Assembly (NCBI GenBank): GCA_030544235.1
Contig: JARUPU010000029.1
Coordinates: 1,550,001-1,614,000 of the forward strand
Origin: Lepturacanthus savala
Lineage: Eukaryota > Chordata > Actinopteri > Scombriformes > Trichiuridae
Length of the DNA stretch: 64,000 bases
Direction: 5' to 3'
Position 1 is the stretch's first letter. Each line of letters opens with the position of its first letter. Below, in pieces: positions 1-11,195 of this stretch. The position numbers and the translations under genes are program-made. Under the pieces are notes generated by a model. The model did no database searches. It saw nothing but the letters and a program-made list of their open reading frames with translations, and was not told the DNA's origin.

Positions 1-247
1 GTAGGCCTAATCAGTACAATATTTTTACAGAAAATCTTATTTACCTTTTACTATATGTAAAATGGTATAGTTTTGGATCAGAAATTCACCTGGAAAAGCT
101 ATTGTTTTCATGTGGTTTGTGTTTTAAAGTTTTTATTGCTCCATATGCATTCTCTCGGTCTGAAGAGCCCAAAAAGACAAAAAGCTATATAGGCCTAAAT
201 CAGTACAATATTTTTATAGAAAAACTTATTTACCTTTTACTTTATGT

Positions 248-435
248 GAAATGGTATAGTTTTGGATCAGAAATTCACCTGGAAAAGCTATTGTTTTCAT
301 GTGGTTTGTGTTTTAAAGTTTTTATTGCTCCATATGCATTCTCTCGGTCTGAAGAGCCCAAAAAGACAAAAAGTTATATAGGCCTAAATCAGTACAATAT
401 TTTTGTAGAAAAACTTATTCACTTTTACTTTATGT
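248..435 (+). repeat. Monomer subtype v (188 bp, TTGTAG / TTATTCAC)
   Basis: This monomer carries AAAAAGTTATATAGG, TTTTTGTAG and a shortened CTTATTCACTTTTAC where the consensus has CTTATTTACCTTTTAC. The change removes one base, so the unit is 188 bp and the periodic + frame shifts, ending at ATGTGA. The subtype recurs many times with the same set of changes, so it is an amplified variant rather than a private error. It is nearly always followed by an i subtype monomer. Confidence 0.93.
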
Positions 436-624
436 GAAATGGTATAGTTTTGGATCAGAAATTCACCTGGAAAAGCTATTGTTTTCATGTGGTTTGTGTT
501 TTAAAGTTTTTATTGCTCCATATGCATTCTCTCGGTCTGAAGAGCACAAAAAGACAAAAAGCTATATAAGCCTAAATCAGATCAATATTTTTATAGAAAA
601 TCTTATTTACCTTTAACTTTATGT
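436..624 (+). repeat. Monomer subtype i (TATAAGCC, TAA at CCTTTAAC)
   Basis: Diagnostic changes are GAGCAC for GAGCCC, TATATAAGCC for TATATAGGCC, GAAAATC for GAAAAAC and CTTTAAC for CTTTTAC, the last giving an in-frame TAA. Two sub-forms exist. One reads CAGATCAAT (here and at most sites in 1-8200, plus about 18300, 23780, 32480, 40400, 47960, 52500, 52870, 56280 and 56650). The other reads CAGAACAAT and is linked to the 9-mer HOR (9430-16850 and later copies). Confidence 0.92.
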
Positions 625-812
625 GAAATGGTACAGTTTTGGATCAGAAATTCACCTGGAAAAGCTATTGTTTTCATGTGGTTTGTGTTTTAAAGTTTTT
701 ATTGCTCCATATGCATTCTCTCGGTCGGAAGAGCACAAATAGACCAAAAGCTATGTAGGCCTAATCAGTACAATATTTTTACAGAAAATCTTATTTACCT
801 TTTACTATATGT
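625..812 (+). repeat. Monomer subtype s (188 bp, AAATAG, CCTAATCAG)
   Basis: Diagnostic changes are TACAG for TATAG near the start, GGTCGG for GGTCTG, CACAAATAGACC with an in-frame TAG, GCCTAATCAG missing one A, TTTTTACAG, and ACTATATGTAAAATGG at the end. The missing A makes the unit 188 bp. It closes the a-v-i-s tetramer and the 12-mer. A sub-form with TTTTGAAG in place of TTTTAAAG occurs at 8743-8930, about 17616, 23091, 31776, 35741, 39706, 43483 and 47451. Confidence 0.92.
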
Positions 813-1190
813 AAAATGGTATAGTTTTGGATCAGAAATTCACCTGGAAAAGCTATTGTTTTCATGTGGTTTGTGTTTTAAAGTTTTTATTGCTCCATAT
901 GCATTCTCTCGGTCTGAAGAGCCCAAAAAGACAAAAAGCTATATAGGCCTAAATCAGTACAATATTTTTATAGAAAAACTTATTTACCTTTTACTTTATG
1001 TGAAATGGTATAGTTTTGGATCAGAAATTCACCTGGAAAAGCTATTGTTTTCATGTGGTTTGTGTTTTAAAGTTTTTATTGCTCCATATGCATTCTCTCG
1101 GTCTGAAGAGCCCAAAAAGACAAAAAGCTATATAGGCCTAAATCAGTACAATATTTTCATAGAAAAACTTATTTACCTTTTACTTTATGT

Positions 1191-1379
1191 GAAATGGTAT
1201 AGTTTTGGATCAGAAATTCACCTGGAAAAGCTATTGTTTTCTTGTGGTTTGTGTTTTAAAGTTTTTATTGCTCCATAGGCATTCTCTCGGTCTGAAGAGC
1301 CCAAAAAGACAAAAAGCTATATAGGCCTAAATCAGTACAATATTTTCATAGAAAAACTTATTTACCTTTTACTTTATGT
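1191..1379 (+). repeat. Monomer subtype t (CCATAGGCATTC)
   Basis: A T-to-G change in CCATATGC gives CCATAGGC, which removes both overlapping palindromes (CATATG and ATGCAT) and puts a TAG into the periodic frame. This copy also has TTTTCTTGTGG for TTTTCATGTGG. Two t monomers often stand side by side (for example about 13839-14216, 18936-19313, 24411-24788, 32907-33284 and 41026-41403), the first with CTTGTGG and the second with CATGTGG. Confidence 0.9.
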
Positions 1380-1568
1380 GAAATGGTATAGTTTTGGATC
1401 AGAAATTCACCTGGAAAAGCTATTGTTTTCATGTGGTTTGTGTTTTAAAGTCTTTATTGCTCCATATGCATTCTCTCGGTCTGAAGAGCCCAAAAAGACA
1501 AAAAGCTATATAGGCCTAAATCAGTACAATATTTTTATAGAAAAACTTATTTACCTTTTACTTTATGT

Positions 1569-1757
1569 GAAATGGTATAGTTTTGGATCAGAAATTCACC
1601 TGGAAAAGCTATTGTTTTCATGTGGTTTGTGTTTTAAAGTTTTTATTGCTCCATATGCATTCTCTCGGTCTGAAGAGCCCAAAAAGACAAAAAGCTATAT
1701 AGGCCTAAATCAGTACAATATTTTTACAAAAAAACTTATTTACCTTTTACTTTATGT
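1569..1757 (+). repeat. Monomer subtype k (TTTTTACAAAAAAAC)
   Basis: The diagnostic stretch reads TTTTTACAAAAAAAC where the consensus has TTTTTATAGAAAAAC, which breaks the dyad at that place. From about 14 kb rightward it usually follows a t-t pair and in many copies also has TTTTATTTTATG. A sub-form with AAACGTATTT, which creates an extra CpG, is shared by the copies near 44780, 46290 and 49500 only, marking those three as close relatives. Confidence 0.9.
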
Positions 1758-1946
1758 GAAATGGTATAGTTTTGGATCAAAAATTCACCTGGAAAAGCTA
1801 TTGTTTTCATGTGGTTTGTGTTTTAAAGTTTTTATTGCTCCATATGCATTCTCTCGGTCTGAAGAGCACAAAAAGACAAAAAGCTATGTAAGCCTAAATC
1901 AGAACAATATTTTTATAGAAAATCTTATTTACCTTTAACTTTATGT
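1758..1946 (+). repeat. Monomer subtype n (ATGTAAGCC, CAGAACAAT, TAA)
   Basis: This monomer reads ATGTAAGCC, CAGAACAAT, GAAAATC and CTTTAAC, the last giving a TAA. In the first 7.3 kb the subtype has GAGCAC and GGATCAAAAATTC and follows a k monomer. In the 9-mer and 3-mer HORs it has GAGCCC instead, ends in CTTTAACTCTATG, and follows an r monomer. The two forms appear to be recombinants sharing the second half. Confidence 0.88.
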
Positions 1947-3078
1947 GAAATGGTATAGTTTTGGATCAGAAATTCACCTGGAAAAGCTATTGTTTTCATG
2001 TGGTTTGTGTTTTAAAGTTTTTATTGCTCCATATGCATTCTCTCGGTCTGAAGAGCCCAAAAAGACAAAAAGCTATATAGGCCTAAATCAGTACAATATT
2101 TTCATAGAAAAACTTATTTACCTTTTACTTTATGTGAAATGGTATAGTTTTGGATCAGAAATTCACCTGGAAAAGCTATTGTTTTCTTGTGGTTTGTGTT
2201 TTAAAGTTTTTATTGCTCCATAGGCATTCTCTCGGTCTGAAGAGCCCAAAAAGACAAAAAGCTATATAGGCCTAAATCAGTACAATATTTTCATAGAAAA
2301 ACTTATTTACCTTTTACTTTATGTGAAATGGTATAGTTTTGGATCAGAAATTCACCTGGAAAAGCTATTGTTTTCATGTGGTTTGTGTTTTAAAGTCTTT
2401 ATTGCTCCATATGCATTCTCTCGGTCTGAAGAGCCCAAAAAGACAAAAAGCTATATAGGCCTAAATCAGTACAATATTTTTATAGAAAAACTTATTTACC
2501 TTTTACTTTATGTGAAATGGTATAGTTTTGGATCAGAAATTCACCTGGAAAAGCTATTGTTTTCATGTGGTTTGTGTTTTAAAGTTTTTATTGCTCCATA
2601 TGCATTCTCTCGGTCTGAAGAGCCCAAAAAGACAAAAAGTTATATAGGCCTAAATCAGTACAATATTTTTGTAGAAAAACTTATTCACTTTTACTTTATG
2701 TGAAATGGTATAGTTTTGGATCAGAAATTCACCTGGAAAAGCTATTGTTTTCATGTGGTTTGTGTTTTAAAGTTTTTATTGCTCCATATGCATTCTCTCG
2801 GTCTGAAGAGCACAAAAAGACAAAAAGCTATATAAGCCTAAATCAGATCAATATTTTTATAGAAAATCTTATTTACCTTTAACTTTATGTGAAATGGTAC
2901 AGTTTTGGATCAGAAATTCACCTGGAAAAGCTATTGTTTTCATGTGGTTTGTGTTTTAAAGTTTTTATTGCTCCATATGCATTCTCTCGGTCGGAAGAGC
3001 ACAAATAGACCAAAAGCTATGTAGGCCTAATCAGTACAATATTTTTACAGAAAATCTTATTTACCTTTTACTATATGT

Positions 3079-5345
3079 AAAATGGTATAGTTTTGGATCA
3101 GAAATTCACCTGGAAAAGCTATTGTTTTCATGTGGTTTGTGTTTTAAAGTTTTTATTGCTCCATATGCATTCTCTCGGTCTGAAGAGCCCAAAAAGACAA
3201 AAAGCTATATAGGCCTAAATCAGTACAATATTTTTATAGAAAAACTTATTTACCTTTTACTTTATGTGAAATGGTATAGTTTTGGATCAGAAATTCACCT
3301 GGAAAAGCTATTGTTTTCATGTGGTTTGTGTTTTAAAGTTTTTATTGCTCCATATGCATTCTCTCGGTCTGAAGAGCCCAAAAAGACAAAAAGCTATATA
3401 GGCCTAAATCAGTACAATATTTTCATAGAAAAACTTATTTACCTTTTACTTTATGTGAAATGGTATAGTTTTGGATCAGAAATTCACCTGGAAAAGCTAT
3501 TGTTTTCTTGTGGTTTGTGTTTTAAAGTTTTTATTGCTCCATAGGCATTCTCTCGGTCTGAAGAGCCCAAAAAGACAAAAAGCTATATAGGCCTAAATCA
3601 GTACAATATTTTCATAGAAAAACTTATTTACCTTTTACTTTATGTGAAATGGTATAGTTTTGGATCAGAAATTCACCTGGAAAAGCTATTGTTTTCATGT
3701 GGTTTGTGTTTTAAAGTCTTTATTGCTCCATATGCATTCTCTCGGTCTGAAGAGCCCAAAAAGACAAAAAGCTATATAGGCCTAAATCAGTACAATATTT
3801 TTATAGAAAAACTTATTTACCTTTTACTTTATGTGAAATGGTATAGTTTTGGATCAGAAATTCACCTGGAAAAGCTATTGTTTTCATGTGGTTTGTGTTT
3901 TAAAGTTTTTATTGCTCCATATGCATTCTCTCGGTCTGAAGAGCCCAAAAAGACAAAAAGCTATATAGGCCTAAATCAGTACAATATTTTTACAAAAAAA
4001 CTTATTTACCTTTTACTTTATGTGAAATGGTATAGTTTTGGATCAAAAATTCACCTGGAAAAGCTATTGTTTTCATGTGGTTTGTGTTTTAAAGTTTTTA
4101 TTGCTCCATATGCATTCTCTCGGTCTGAAGAGCACAAAAAGACAAAAAGCTATGTAAGCCTAAATCAGAACAATATTTTTATAGAAAATCTTATTTACCT
4201 TTAACTTTATGTGAAATGGTATAGTTTTGGATCAGAAATTCACCTGGAAAAGCTATTGTTTTCATGTGGTTTGTGTTTTAAAGTTTTTATTGCTCCATAT
4301 GCATTCTCTCGGTCTGAAGAGCCCAAAAAGACAAAAAGCTATATAGGCCTAAATCAGTACAATATTTTCATAGAAAAACTTATTTACCTTTTACTTTATG
4401 TGAAATGGTATAGTTTTGGATCAGAAATTCACCTGGAAAAGCTATTGTTTTCTTGTGGTTTGTGTTTTAAAGTTTTTATTGCTCCATAGGCATTCTCTCG
4501 GTCTGAAGAGCCCAAAAAGACAAAAAGCTATATAGGCCTAAATCAGTACAATATTTTCATAGAAAAACTTATTTACCTTTTACTTTATGTGAAATGGTAT
4601 AGTTTTGGATCAGAAATTCACCTGGAAAAGCTATTGTTTTCATGTGGTTTGTGTTTTAAAGTCTTTATTGCTCCATATGCATTCTCTCGGTCTGAAGAGC
4701 CCAAAAAGACAAAAAGCTATATAGGCCTAAATCAGTACAATATTTTTATAGAAAAACTTATTTACCTTTTACTTTATGTGAAATGGTATAGTTTTGGATC
4801 AGAAATTCACCTGGAAAAGCTATTGTTTTCATGTGGTTTGTGTTTTAAAGTTTTTATTGCTCCATATGCATTCTCTCGGTCTGAAGAGCCCAAAAAGACA
4901 AAAAGCTATATAGGCCTAAATCAGTACAATATTTTTACAAAAAAACTTATTTACCTTTTACTTTATGTGAAATGGTATAGTTTTGGATCAAAAATTCACC
5001 TGGAAAAGCTATTGTTTTCATGTGGTTTGTGTTTTAAAGTTTTTATTGCTCCATATGCATTCTCTCGGTCTGAAGAGCACAAAAAGACAAAAAGCTATGT
5101 AAGCCTAAATCAGAACAATATTTTTATAGAAAATCTTATTTACCTTTAACTTTATGTGAAATGGTATAGTTTTGGATCAGAAATTCACCTGGAAAAGCTA
5201 TTGTTTTCATGTGGTTTGTGTTTTAAAGTTTTTATTGCTCCATATGCATTCTCTCGGTCGGAAGAGCACAAATAGACCAAAAGCTATGTAGGCCTAATCA
5301 GTACAATATTTTTACAGAAAATCTTATTTACCTTTTACTATATGT
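3079..5345 (+). repeat. 12-mer HOR, 2267 bp, copy 2 with swapped end
   Basis: The order is a a t a k n a t a k n s. The first nine monomers match 813-2513. The tenth and eleventh are k n instead of v i, so only s is short and the block is 2267 bp. The k-n pair is a local duplication of the one earlier in the same block, consistent with unequal crossing over inside the 12-mer. Confidence 0.85.
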
Positions 5346-8300
5346 AAAATGGTATAGTTTTGGATCAGAAATTCACCTGGAAAAGCTATTGTTTTCATGT
5401 GGTTTGTGTTTTAAAGTTTTTATTGCTCCATATGCATTCTCTCGGTCTGAAGAGCCCAAAAAGACAAAAAGCTATATAGGCCTAAATCAGTACAATATTT
5501 TTATAGAAAAACTTATTTACCTTTTACTTTATGTGAAATGGTATAGTTTTGGATCAGAAATTCACCTGGAAAAGCTATTGTTTTCATGTGGTTTGTGTTT
5601 TAAAGTTTTTATTGCTCCATATGCATTCTCTCGGTCTGAAGAGCCCAAAAAGACAAAAAGTTATATAGGCCTAAATCAGTACAATATTTTTGTAGAAAAA
5701 CTTATTCACTTTTACTTTATGTGAAATGGTATAGTTTTGGATCCGAAATTCACCTGGAAAAGCTATTGTTTTCATGTGGTTTGTGTTTTAAAGTTTTTAT
5801 TGCTCCATATGCATTCTCTCGGTCTGAAGAGCACAAAAAGACAAAAAGCTATATAAGCCTAAATCAGATCAATATTTTTATAGAAAATCTTATTTACCTT
5901 TAACTTTATGTGAAATGGTACAGTTTTGGATGAGAAATTCACCTGGAAAAGCTATTGTTTTCATGTGGTTTGTGTTTTAAAGTTTTTATTGCTCCATATG
6001 CATTCTCTCGGTCGGAAGAGCACAAATAGACCAAAAGCTATGTAGGCCTAATCAGTACAATATTTTTACAGAAAATCTTATTTACCTTTTACTATATGTA
6101 AAATGGTATAGTTTTGGATCAGAAATTCACCTGGAAAAGCTATTGTTTTCATGTGGTTTGTGTTTTAAAGTTTTTATTGCTCCATATGCATTCTCTCGGT
6201 CTGAAGAGCCCAAAAAGACAAAAAGCTATATAGGCCTAAATCAGTACAATATTTTTATAGAAAAACTTATTTACCTTTTACTTTATGTGAAATGGTATAG
6301 TTTTGGATCAGAAATTCACCTGGAAAAGCTATTGTTTTCATGTGGTTTGTGTTTTAAAGTTTTTATTGCTCCATATGCATTCTCTCGGTCTGAAGAGCCC
6401 AAAAAGACAAAAAGCTATATAGGCCTAAATCAGTACAATATTTTCATAGAAAAACTTATTTACCTTTTACTTTATGTGAAATGGTATAGTTTTGGATCAG
6501 AAATTCACCTGGAAAAGCTATTGTTTTCTTGTGGTTTGTGTTTTAAAGTTTTTATTGCTCCATAGGCATTCTCTCGGTCTGAAGAGCCCAAAAAGACAAA
6601 AAGCTATATAGGCCTAAATCAGTACAATATTTTCATAGAAAAACTTATTTACCTTTTACTTTATGTGAAATGGTATAGTTTTGGATCAGAAATTCACCTG
6701 GAAAAGCTATTGTTTTCATGTGGTTTGTGTTTTAAAGTCTTTATTGCTCCATATGCATTCTCTCGGTCTGAAGAGCCCAAAAAGACAAAAAGCTATATAG
6801 GCCTAAATCAGTACAATATTTTTATAGAAAAACTTATTTACCTTTTACTTTATGTGAAATGGTATAGTTTTGGATCAGAAATTCACCTGGAAAAGCTATT
6901 GTTTTCATGTGGTTTGTGTTTTAAAGTTTTTATTGCTCCATATGCATTCTCTCGGTCTGAAGAGCCCAAAAAGACAAAAAGCTATATAGGCCTAAATCAG
7001 TACAATATTTTTACAAAAAAACTTATTTACCTTTTACTTTATGTGAAATGGTATAGTTTTGGATCAAAAATTCACCTGGAAAAGCTATTGTTTTCATGTG
7101 GTTTGTGTTTTAAAGTTTTTATTGCTCCATATGCATTCTCTCGGTCTGAAGAGCACAAAAAGACAAAAAGCTATGTAAGCCTAAATCAGAACAATATTTT
7201 TATAGAAAATCTTATTTACCTTTAACTTTATGTGAAATGGTATAGTTTTGGATCAGAAATTCACCTGGAAAAGCTATTGTTTTCATGTGGTTTGTGTTTT
7301 AAAGTTTTTATTGCTCCATATGCATTCTCTCGGTCGGAAGAGCACAAATAGACCAAAAGCTATGTAGGCCTAATCAGTACAATATTTTTACAGAAAATCT
7401 TATTTACCTTTTACTATATGTAAAATGGTATAGTTTTGGATCAGAAATTCACCTGGAAAAGCTATTGTTTTCATGTGGTTTGTGTTTTAAAGTTTTTATT
7501 GCTCCATATGCATTCTCTCGGTCTGAAGAGCCCAAAAAGACAAAAAGCTATATAGGCCTAAATCAGTACAATATTTTTATAGAAAAACTTATTTACCTTT
7601 TACTTTATGTGAAATGGTATAGTTTTGGATCAGAAATTCACCTGGAAAAGCTATTGTTTTCATGTGGTTTGTGTTTTAAAGTTTTTATTGCTCCATATGC
7701 ATTCTCTCGGTCTGAAGAGCCCAAAAAGACAAAAAGTTATATAGGCCTAAATCAGTACAATATTTTTGTAGAAAAACTTATTCACTTTTACTTTATGTGA
7801 AATGGTATAGTTTTGGATCAGAAATTCACCTGGAAAAGCTATTGTTTTCATGTGGTTTGTGTTTTAAAGTTTTTATTGCTCCATATGCATTCTCTCGGTC
7901 TGAAGAGCACAAAAAGACAAAAAGCTATATAAGCCTAAATCAGATCAATATTTTTATAGAAAATCTTATTTACCTTTAACTTTATGTGAAATGGTACAGT
8001 TTTGGATGAGAAATTCACCTGGAAAAGCTATTGTTTTCATGTGGTTTGTGTTTTAAAGTTTTTATTGCTCCATATGCATTCTCTCGGTCGGAAGAGCACA
8101 AATAGACCAAAAGCTATGTAGGCCTAATCAGTACAATATTTTTACAGAAAATCTTATTTACCTTTTACTATATGTAAAATGGTATAGTTTTGGATCAGAA
8201 ATTCACCTGGAAAAGCTATTGTTTTCATGTGGTTTGTGTTTTAAAGTTTTTATTGCTCCATATGCATTCTCTCGGTCTGAAGAGCCCAAAAAGACAAAAA

Positions 8301-9496
8301 GCTATATAGGCCTAAATCAGTACAATATTTTTATAGAAAAACTTATTTACCTTTTACTTTATGTGAAATGGTATAGTTTTGGATCAGAAATTCACCTGGA
8401 AAAGCTATTGTTTTCATGTGGTTTGTGTTTTAAAGTTTTTATTGCTCCATATGCATTCTCTCGGTCTGAAGAGCCCAAAAAGACAAAAAGTTATATAGGC
8501 CTAAATCAGTACAATATTTTTATAGAAAAACTTATTTACCTTTTACTTTATGTGAAATGGTATAGTTTTGGATCAGAAATTCACCTGGAAAAGCTATTGT
8601 TTTCATGTGGTTTGTGTTTTAAAGTTTTTATTGCTCCATATGCATTCTCTCGGTCTGAAGAGCCCAAAAAGACAAAAAGCTATATAGGCCTAAATCAGTA
8701 CAATATTTTTATAGAAAAACTTATTTACCTTTTACTTTATGTGAAATGGTATAGTTTTGGATCAGAAATTCACCTGGAAAAGCTATTGTTTTCATGTGGT
8801 TTGTGTTTTGAAGTTTTTATTGCTCCATATGCATTCTCTCGGTCGGAAGAGCACAAATAGACCAAAAGCTATGTAGGCCTAATCAGTACAATATTTTTAC
8901 AGAAAATCTTATTTACCTTTTACTATATGTAAAATGGTATAGTTTTGGATCAGAAATTCACCTGGAAAAGCTATTGTTTTCATGTGGTTTGTGTTTTAAA
9001 GTTTTTATTGCTCCATATGCATTCTCTCGGTCTGAAGAGCCCAAAAAGACAAAAAGCTATATAGGCCTAAATCAGTACAATATTTTTATAGAAAAACTTA
9101 TTTACCTTTTACTTTATGTGAAATGGTATAGTTTTGGATCAGAAATTCACCTGGAAAAGCTATTGTTTTCATGTGGTTTGTGTTTTAAAGTTTTTATTGC
9201 TCCATATGCATTCTCTCGGTCTGAAGAGCCCAAAAAGACAAAAAGTTATATAGGCCTAAATCAGTACAATATTTTTGTAGAAAAACTTATTCACTTTTAC
9301 TTTATGTGAAATGGTATAGTTTTGGATCAGAAATTCACCTGGAAAAGCTATTGTTTTCATGTGGTTTGTGTTTTAAAGTTTTTATTGCTCCATATGCATT
9401 CTCTCGGTCTGAAGAGCACAAAAAGACAAAAAGCTATATAAGCCTAAATCAGAACAATATTTTTATAGAAAATCTTATTTACCTTTAACTTTATGT
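5346..9496 (+). repeat. Mixed 4-mer and 7-mer block leading into the 9-mer HOR
   Basis: The order is a-v-i-s (5346-6099), a-a-t-a-k-n-s (6100-7421, 1322 bp), a-v-i-s (7422-8175), a-a-a-s with TTTTGAAG (8176-8930), then a-v-i (8931-9496). The last i has CAGAACAAT, the form linked to the following 9-mer. A private GGATCCG occurs near 5740, and GGATGAG marks the s copies near 5930 and 8007. Confidence 0.85.
8554..8742 (+). repeat. Consensus-type monomer (subtype a), 189 bp
   Basis: This is a clean example of the majority monomer, taken from GAAATGGTATAG to ACTTTATGT. Counting from its first base, landmarks are GGATCAG at 17-23, CATATG at 84-89 overlapping ATGCAT at 87-92, the only CpG at 98-99, GAAGAGC at 104-110, A5 tracts at 113-117 and 121-125, the 8-bp palindrome CTATATAG at 127-134 overlapping AGGCCT at 133-138, and the dyad TTTTTATAGAAAAA at 153-166. 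Base count is 27 C and 31 G of 189. A common sub-variant has TTTTCATAG in place of TTTTTATAG. Confidence 0.95.
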
Positions 9497-9685
9497 GAAA
9501 TGGTACAGTTTTGGATCAGAAATTCACCTGGAAAAGCTATTGTTTTCATGTGGTTTGTGTTTTAAAGTTTTTATTGCTCCATATGCATTCTCTCGGTTGG
9601 AAGAGCACAAAAAGACCAAAAGCTATGTAGGCCTAAATCAGTACAATATTTTTACAGAAAATCTTATTTACCTTTTACTATATGT
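9497..9685 (+). repeat. Monomer subtype r (GGTTGGAAGAGCAC)
   Basis: Diagnostic changes are GGTTGG for GGTCTG, CACAAAAAGACC, ATGTAGGCCTAAATCAG at full length, TTTTTACAGAAAATC and ACTATATGTAAAATGG. It shares its second half with s but keeps the A that s lost and has no TAG. The right-edge monomers carry GGTCGG with the same remaining marks, so r probably arose from that form by C-to-T change at a CpG. A sub-form with CATCTGG occurs near 15210, 16911, 20686, 22386, 29371, 31070, 38246 and 39190. Confidence 0.9.
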
Positions 9686-11195
9686 AAAATGGTATAGTTT
9701 TGGATCAGAAATTCACCTGGAAAAGCTATTGTTTTCATGTGGTTTGTGTTTTAAAGTTTTTATTGCTCCATATGCATTCTCTCGGTCTGAAGAGCCCAAA
9801 AAGACAAAAAGCTATATAGGCCTAAATCAGTACAATATTTTTATAGAAAAACTTATTTACCTTTTACTTTATGTGAAATGGTATAGTTTTGGATCAGAAA
9901 TTCACCTGGAAAAGCTATTGTTTTCATGTGGTTTGTGTTTTAAAGTTTTTATTGCTCCATATGCATTCTCTCGGTCTGAAGAGCCCAAAAAGACAAAAAG
10001 TTATATAGGCCTAAATCAGTACAATATTTTTGTAGAAAAACTTATTCACTTTTACTTTATGTGAAATGGTATAGTTTTGGATCAGAAATTCACCTGGAAA
10101 AGCTATTGTTTTCATGTGGTTTGTGTTTTAAAGTTTTTATTGCTCCATATGCATTCTCTCGGTCTGAAGAGCACAAAAAGACAAAAAGCTATATAAGCCT
10201 AAATCAGAACAATATTTTTATAGAAAATCTTATTTACCTTTAACTTTATGTGAAATGGTACAGTTTTGGATCAGAAATTCACCTGGAAAAGCTATTGTTT
10301 TCATGTGGTTTGTGTTTTAAAGTTTTTATTGCTCCATATGCATTCTCTCGGTTGGAAGAGCACAAAAAGACCAAAAGCTATGTAGGCCTAAATCAGTACA
10401 ATATTTTTACAGAAAATCTTATTTACCTTTTACTATATGTAAAATGGTATAGTTTTGGATCAGAAATTCACCTGGAAAAGCTATTGTTTTCATGTGGTTT
10501 GTGTTTTAAAGTTTTTATTGCTCCATATGCATTCTCTCGGTCTGAAGAGCCCAAAAAGACAAAAAGCTATGTAAGCCTAAATCAGAACAATATTTTTATA
10601 GAAAATCTTATTTACCTTTAACTCTATGTGAAATGGTATAGTTTTGGATCAGAAATTCACCTGGAAAAGCTCTTGTTTTCATGTGGTTTGTGTTTTAAAG
10701 TTTTTATTGCTCCATATGCATTCTCTCGGTCTGAAGAGCCCAAAAAGACAAAAAGCTATATAGGCCTAAATCAGTACAATATTTTTATAGTAAAACTTAT
10801 TTACCTTTTACTTTATGTGAAATGGTATAGTTTTGGATCAGAAATTCACCTGGAAAAGCTATTGTTTTCATGTGGTTTGTGTTTTAAAGTTTTTATTGCT
10901 CCATATGCATTCTCTCGGTCTGAAGAGCCCAAAAAGACAAAAAGTTATATAGGCCTAAATCAGTACAATATTTTTGTAGAAAAACTTATTCACTTTTACT
11001 TTATGTGAAATGGTATAGTTTTGGATCAGAAATTCACCTGGAAAAGCTATTGTTTTCATGTGGTTTGTGTTTTAAAGTTTTTATTGCTCCATATGCATTC
11101 TCTCGGTCTGAAGAGCACAAAAAGACAAAAAGCTATATAAGCCTAAATCAGAACAATATTTTTATAGAAAATCTTATTTACCTTTAACTTTATGT
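9497..11195 (+). repeat. 9-mer HOR, 1699 bp, copy 1
   Basis: The monomer order is r a v i r n a v i; the two v units make 9 x 189 minus 2. The seventh monomer is marked by AAGCTCTTG and ATAGTAAAAC. The same nine monomers with the same marks follow directly in copy 2. Confidence 0.9.

Larger units (their letters stand above)
59..812 (+). repeat. Tetramer HOR a-v-i-s, 754 bp
   Basis: Four monomers in the order a, v, i, s have lengths 189, 188, 189 and 188 bp, 754 bp in total. The same tetramer recurs at 5346-6099, 7422-8175, 17804-18557, 23279-24032, 31964-32717 and 39894-40647, as the last third of the 12-mer at 2325-3078, and with the CAGAACAAT form of i at 59914-60667. It is the most widely scattered multi-monomer module in the window. 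The 58 bases before it are the tail of another s monomer. Confidence 0.92.
813..3078 (+). repeat. 12-mer HOR, 2266 bp, copy 1
   Basis: The monomer order is a a t a k n a t a v i s. The length is 12 x 189 minus 2, because v and s are each one base short. The next block repeats the first nine monomers in the same order and with the same private marks (for example AAAGTCTTTATT in the fourth). Confidence 0.88.

Noticed and set aside
434..616. Separate short genes beginning at each ATGTGA overlap
   Set aside because: These short frames only reflect the 1-bp deletion of v followed by the TAA of i; the same 60-codon pattern recurs at every v-i pair.
8627..8687. Minus-strand transcription unit (CTATATAG as TATA-like element, AATAAA downstream)
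   Set aside because: On the minus strand CTATATAG (consensus 127-134) is followed about 50 bp later by AATAAA (consensus 74-79). Both are expected by chance in 69% A+T DNA, and the first is lost in the many subtypes with CTATGTAG.
8554..8742. CENP-B box
   Set aside because: I looked for the TTCG....A..CGGG core on both strands of the consensus and the s and r subtypes. CTCGGTCGGAAGAGC has some CG content but does not match the required positions.
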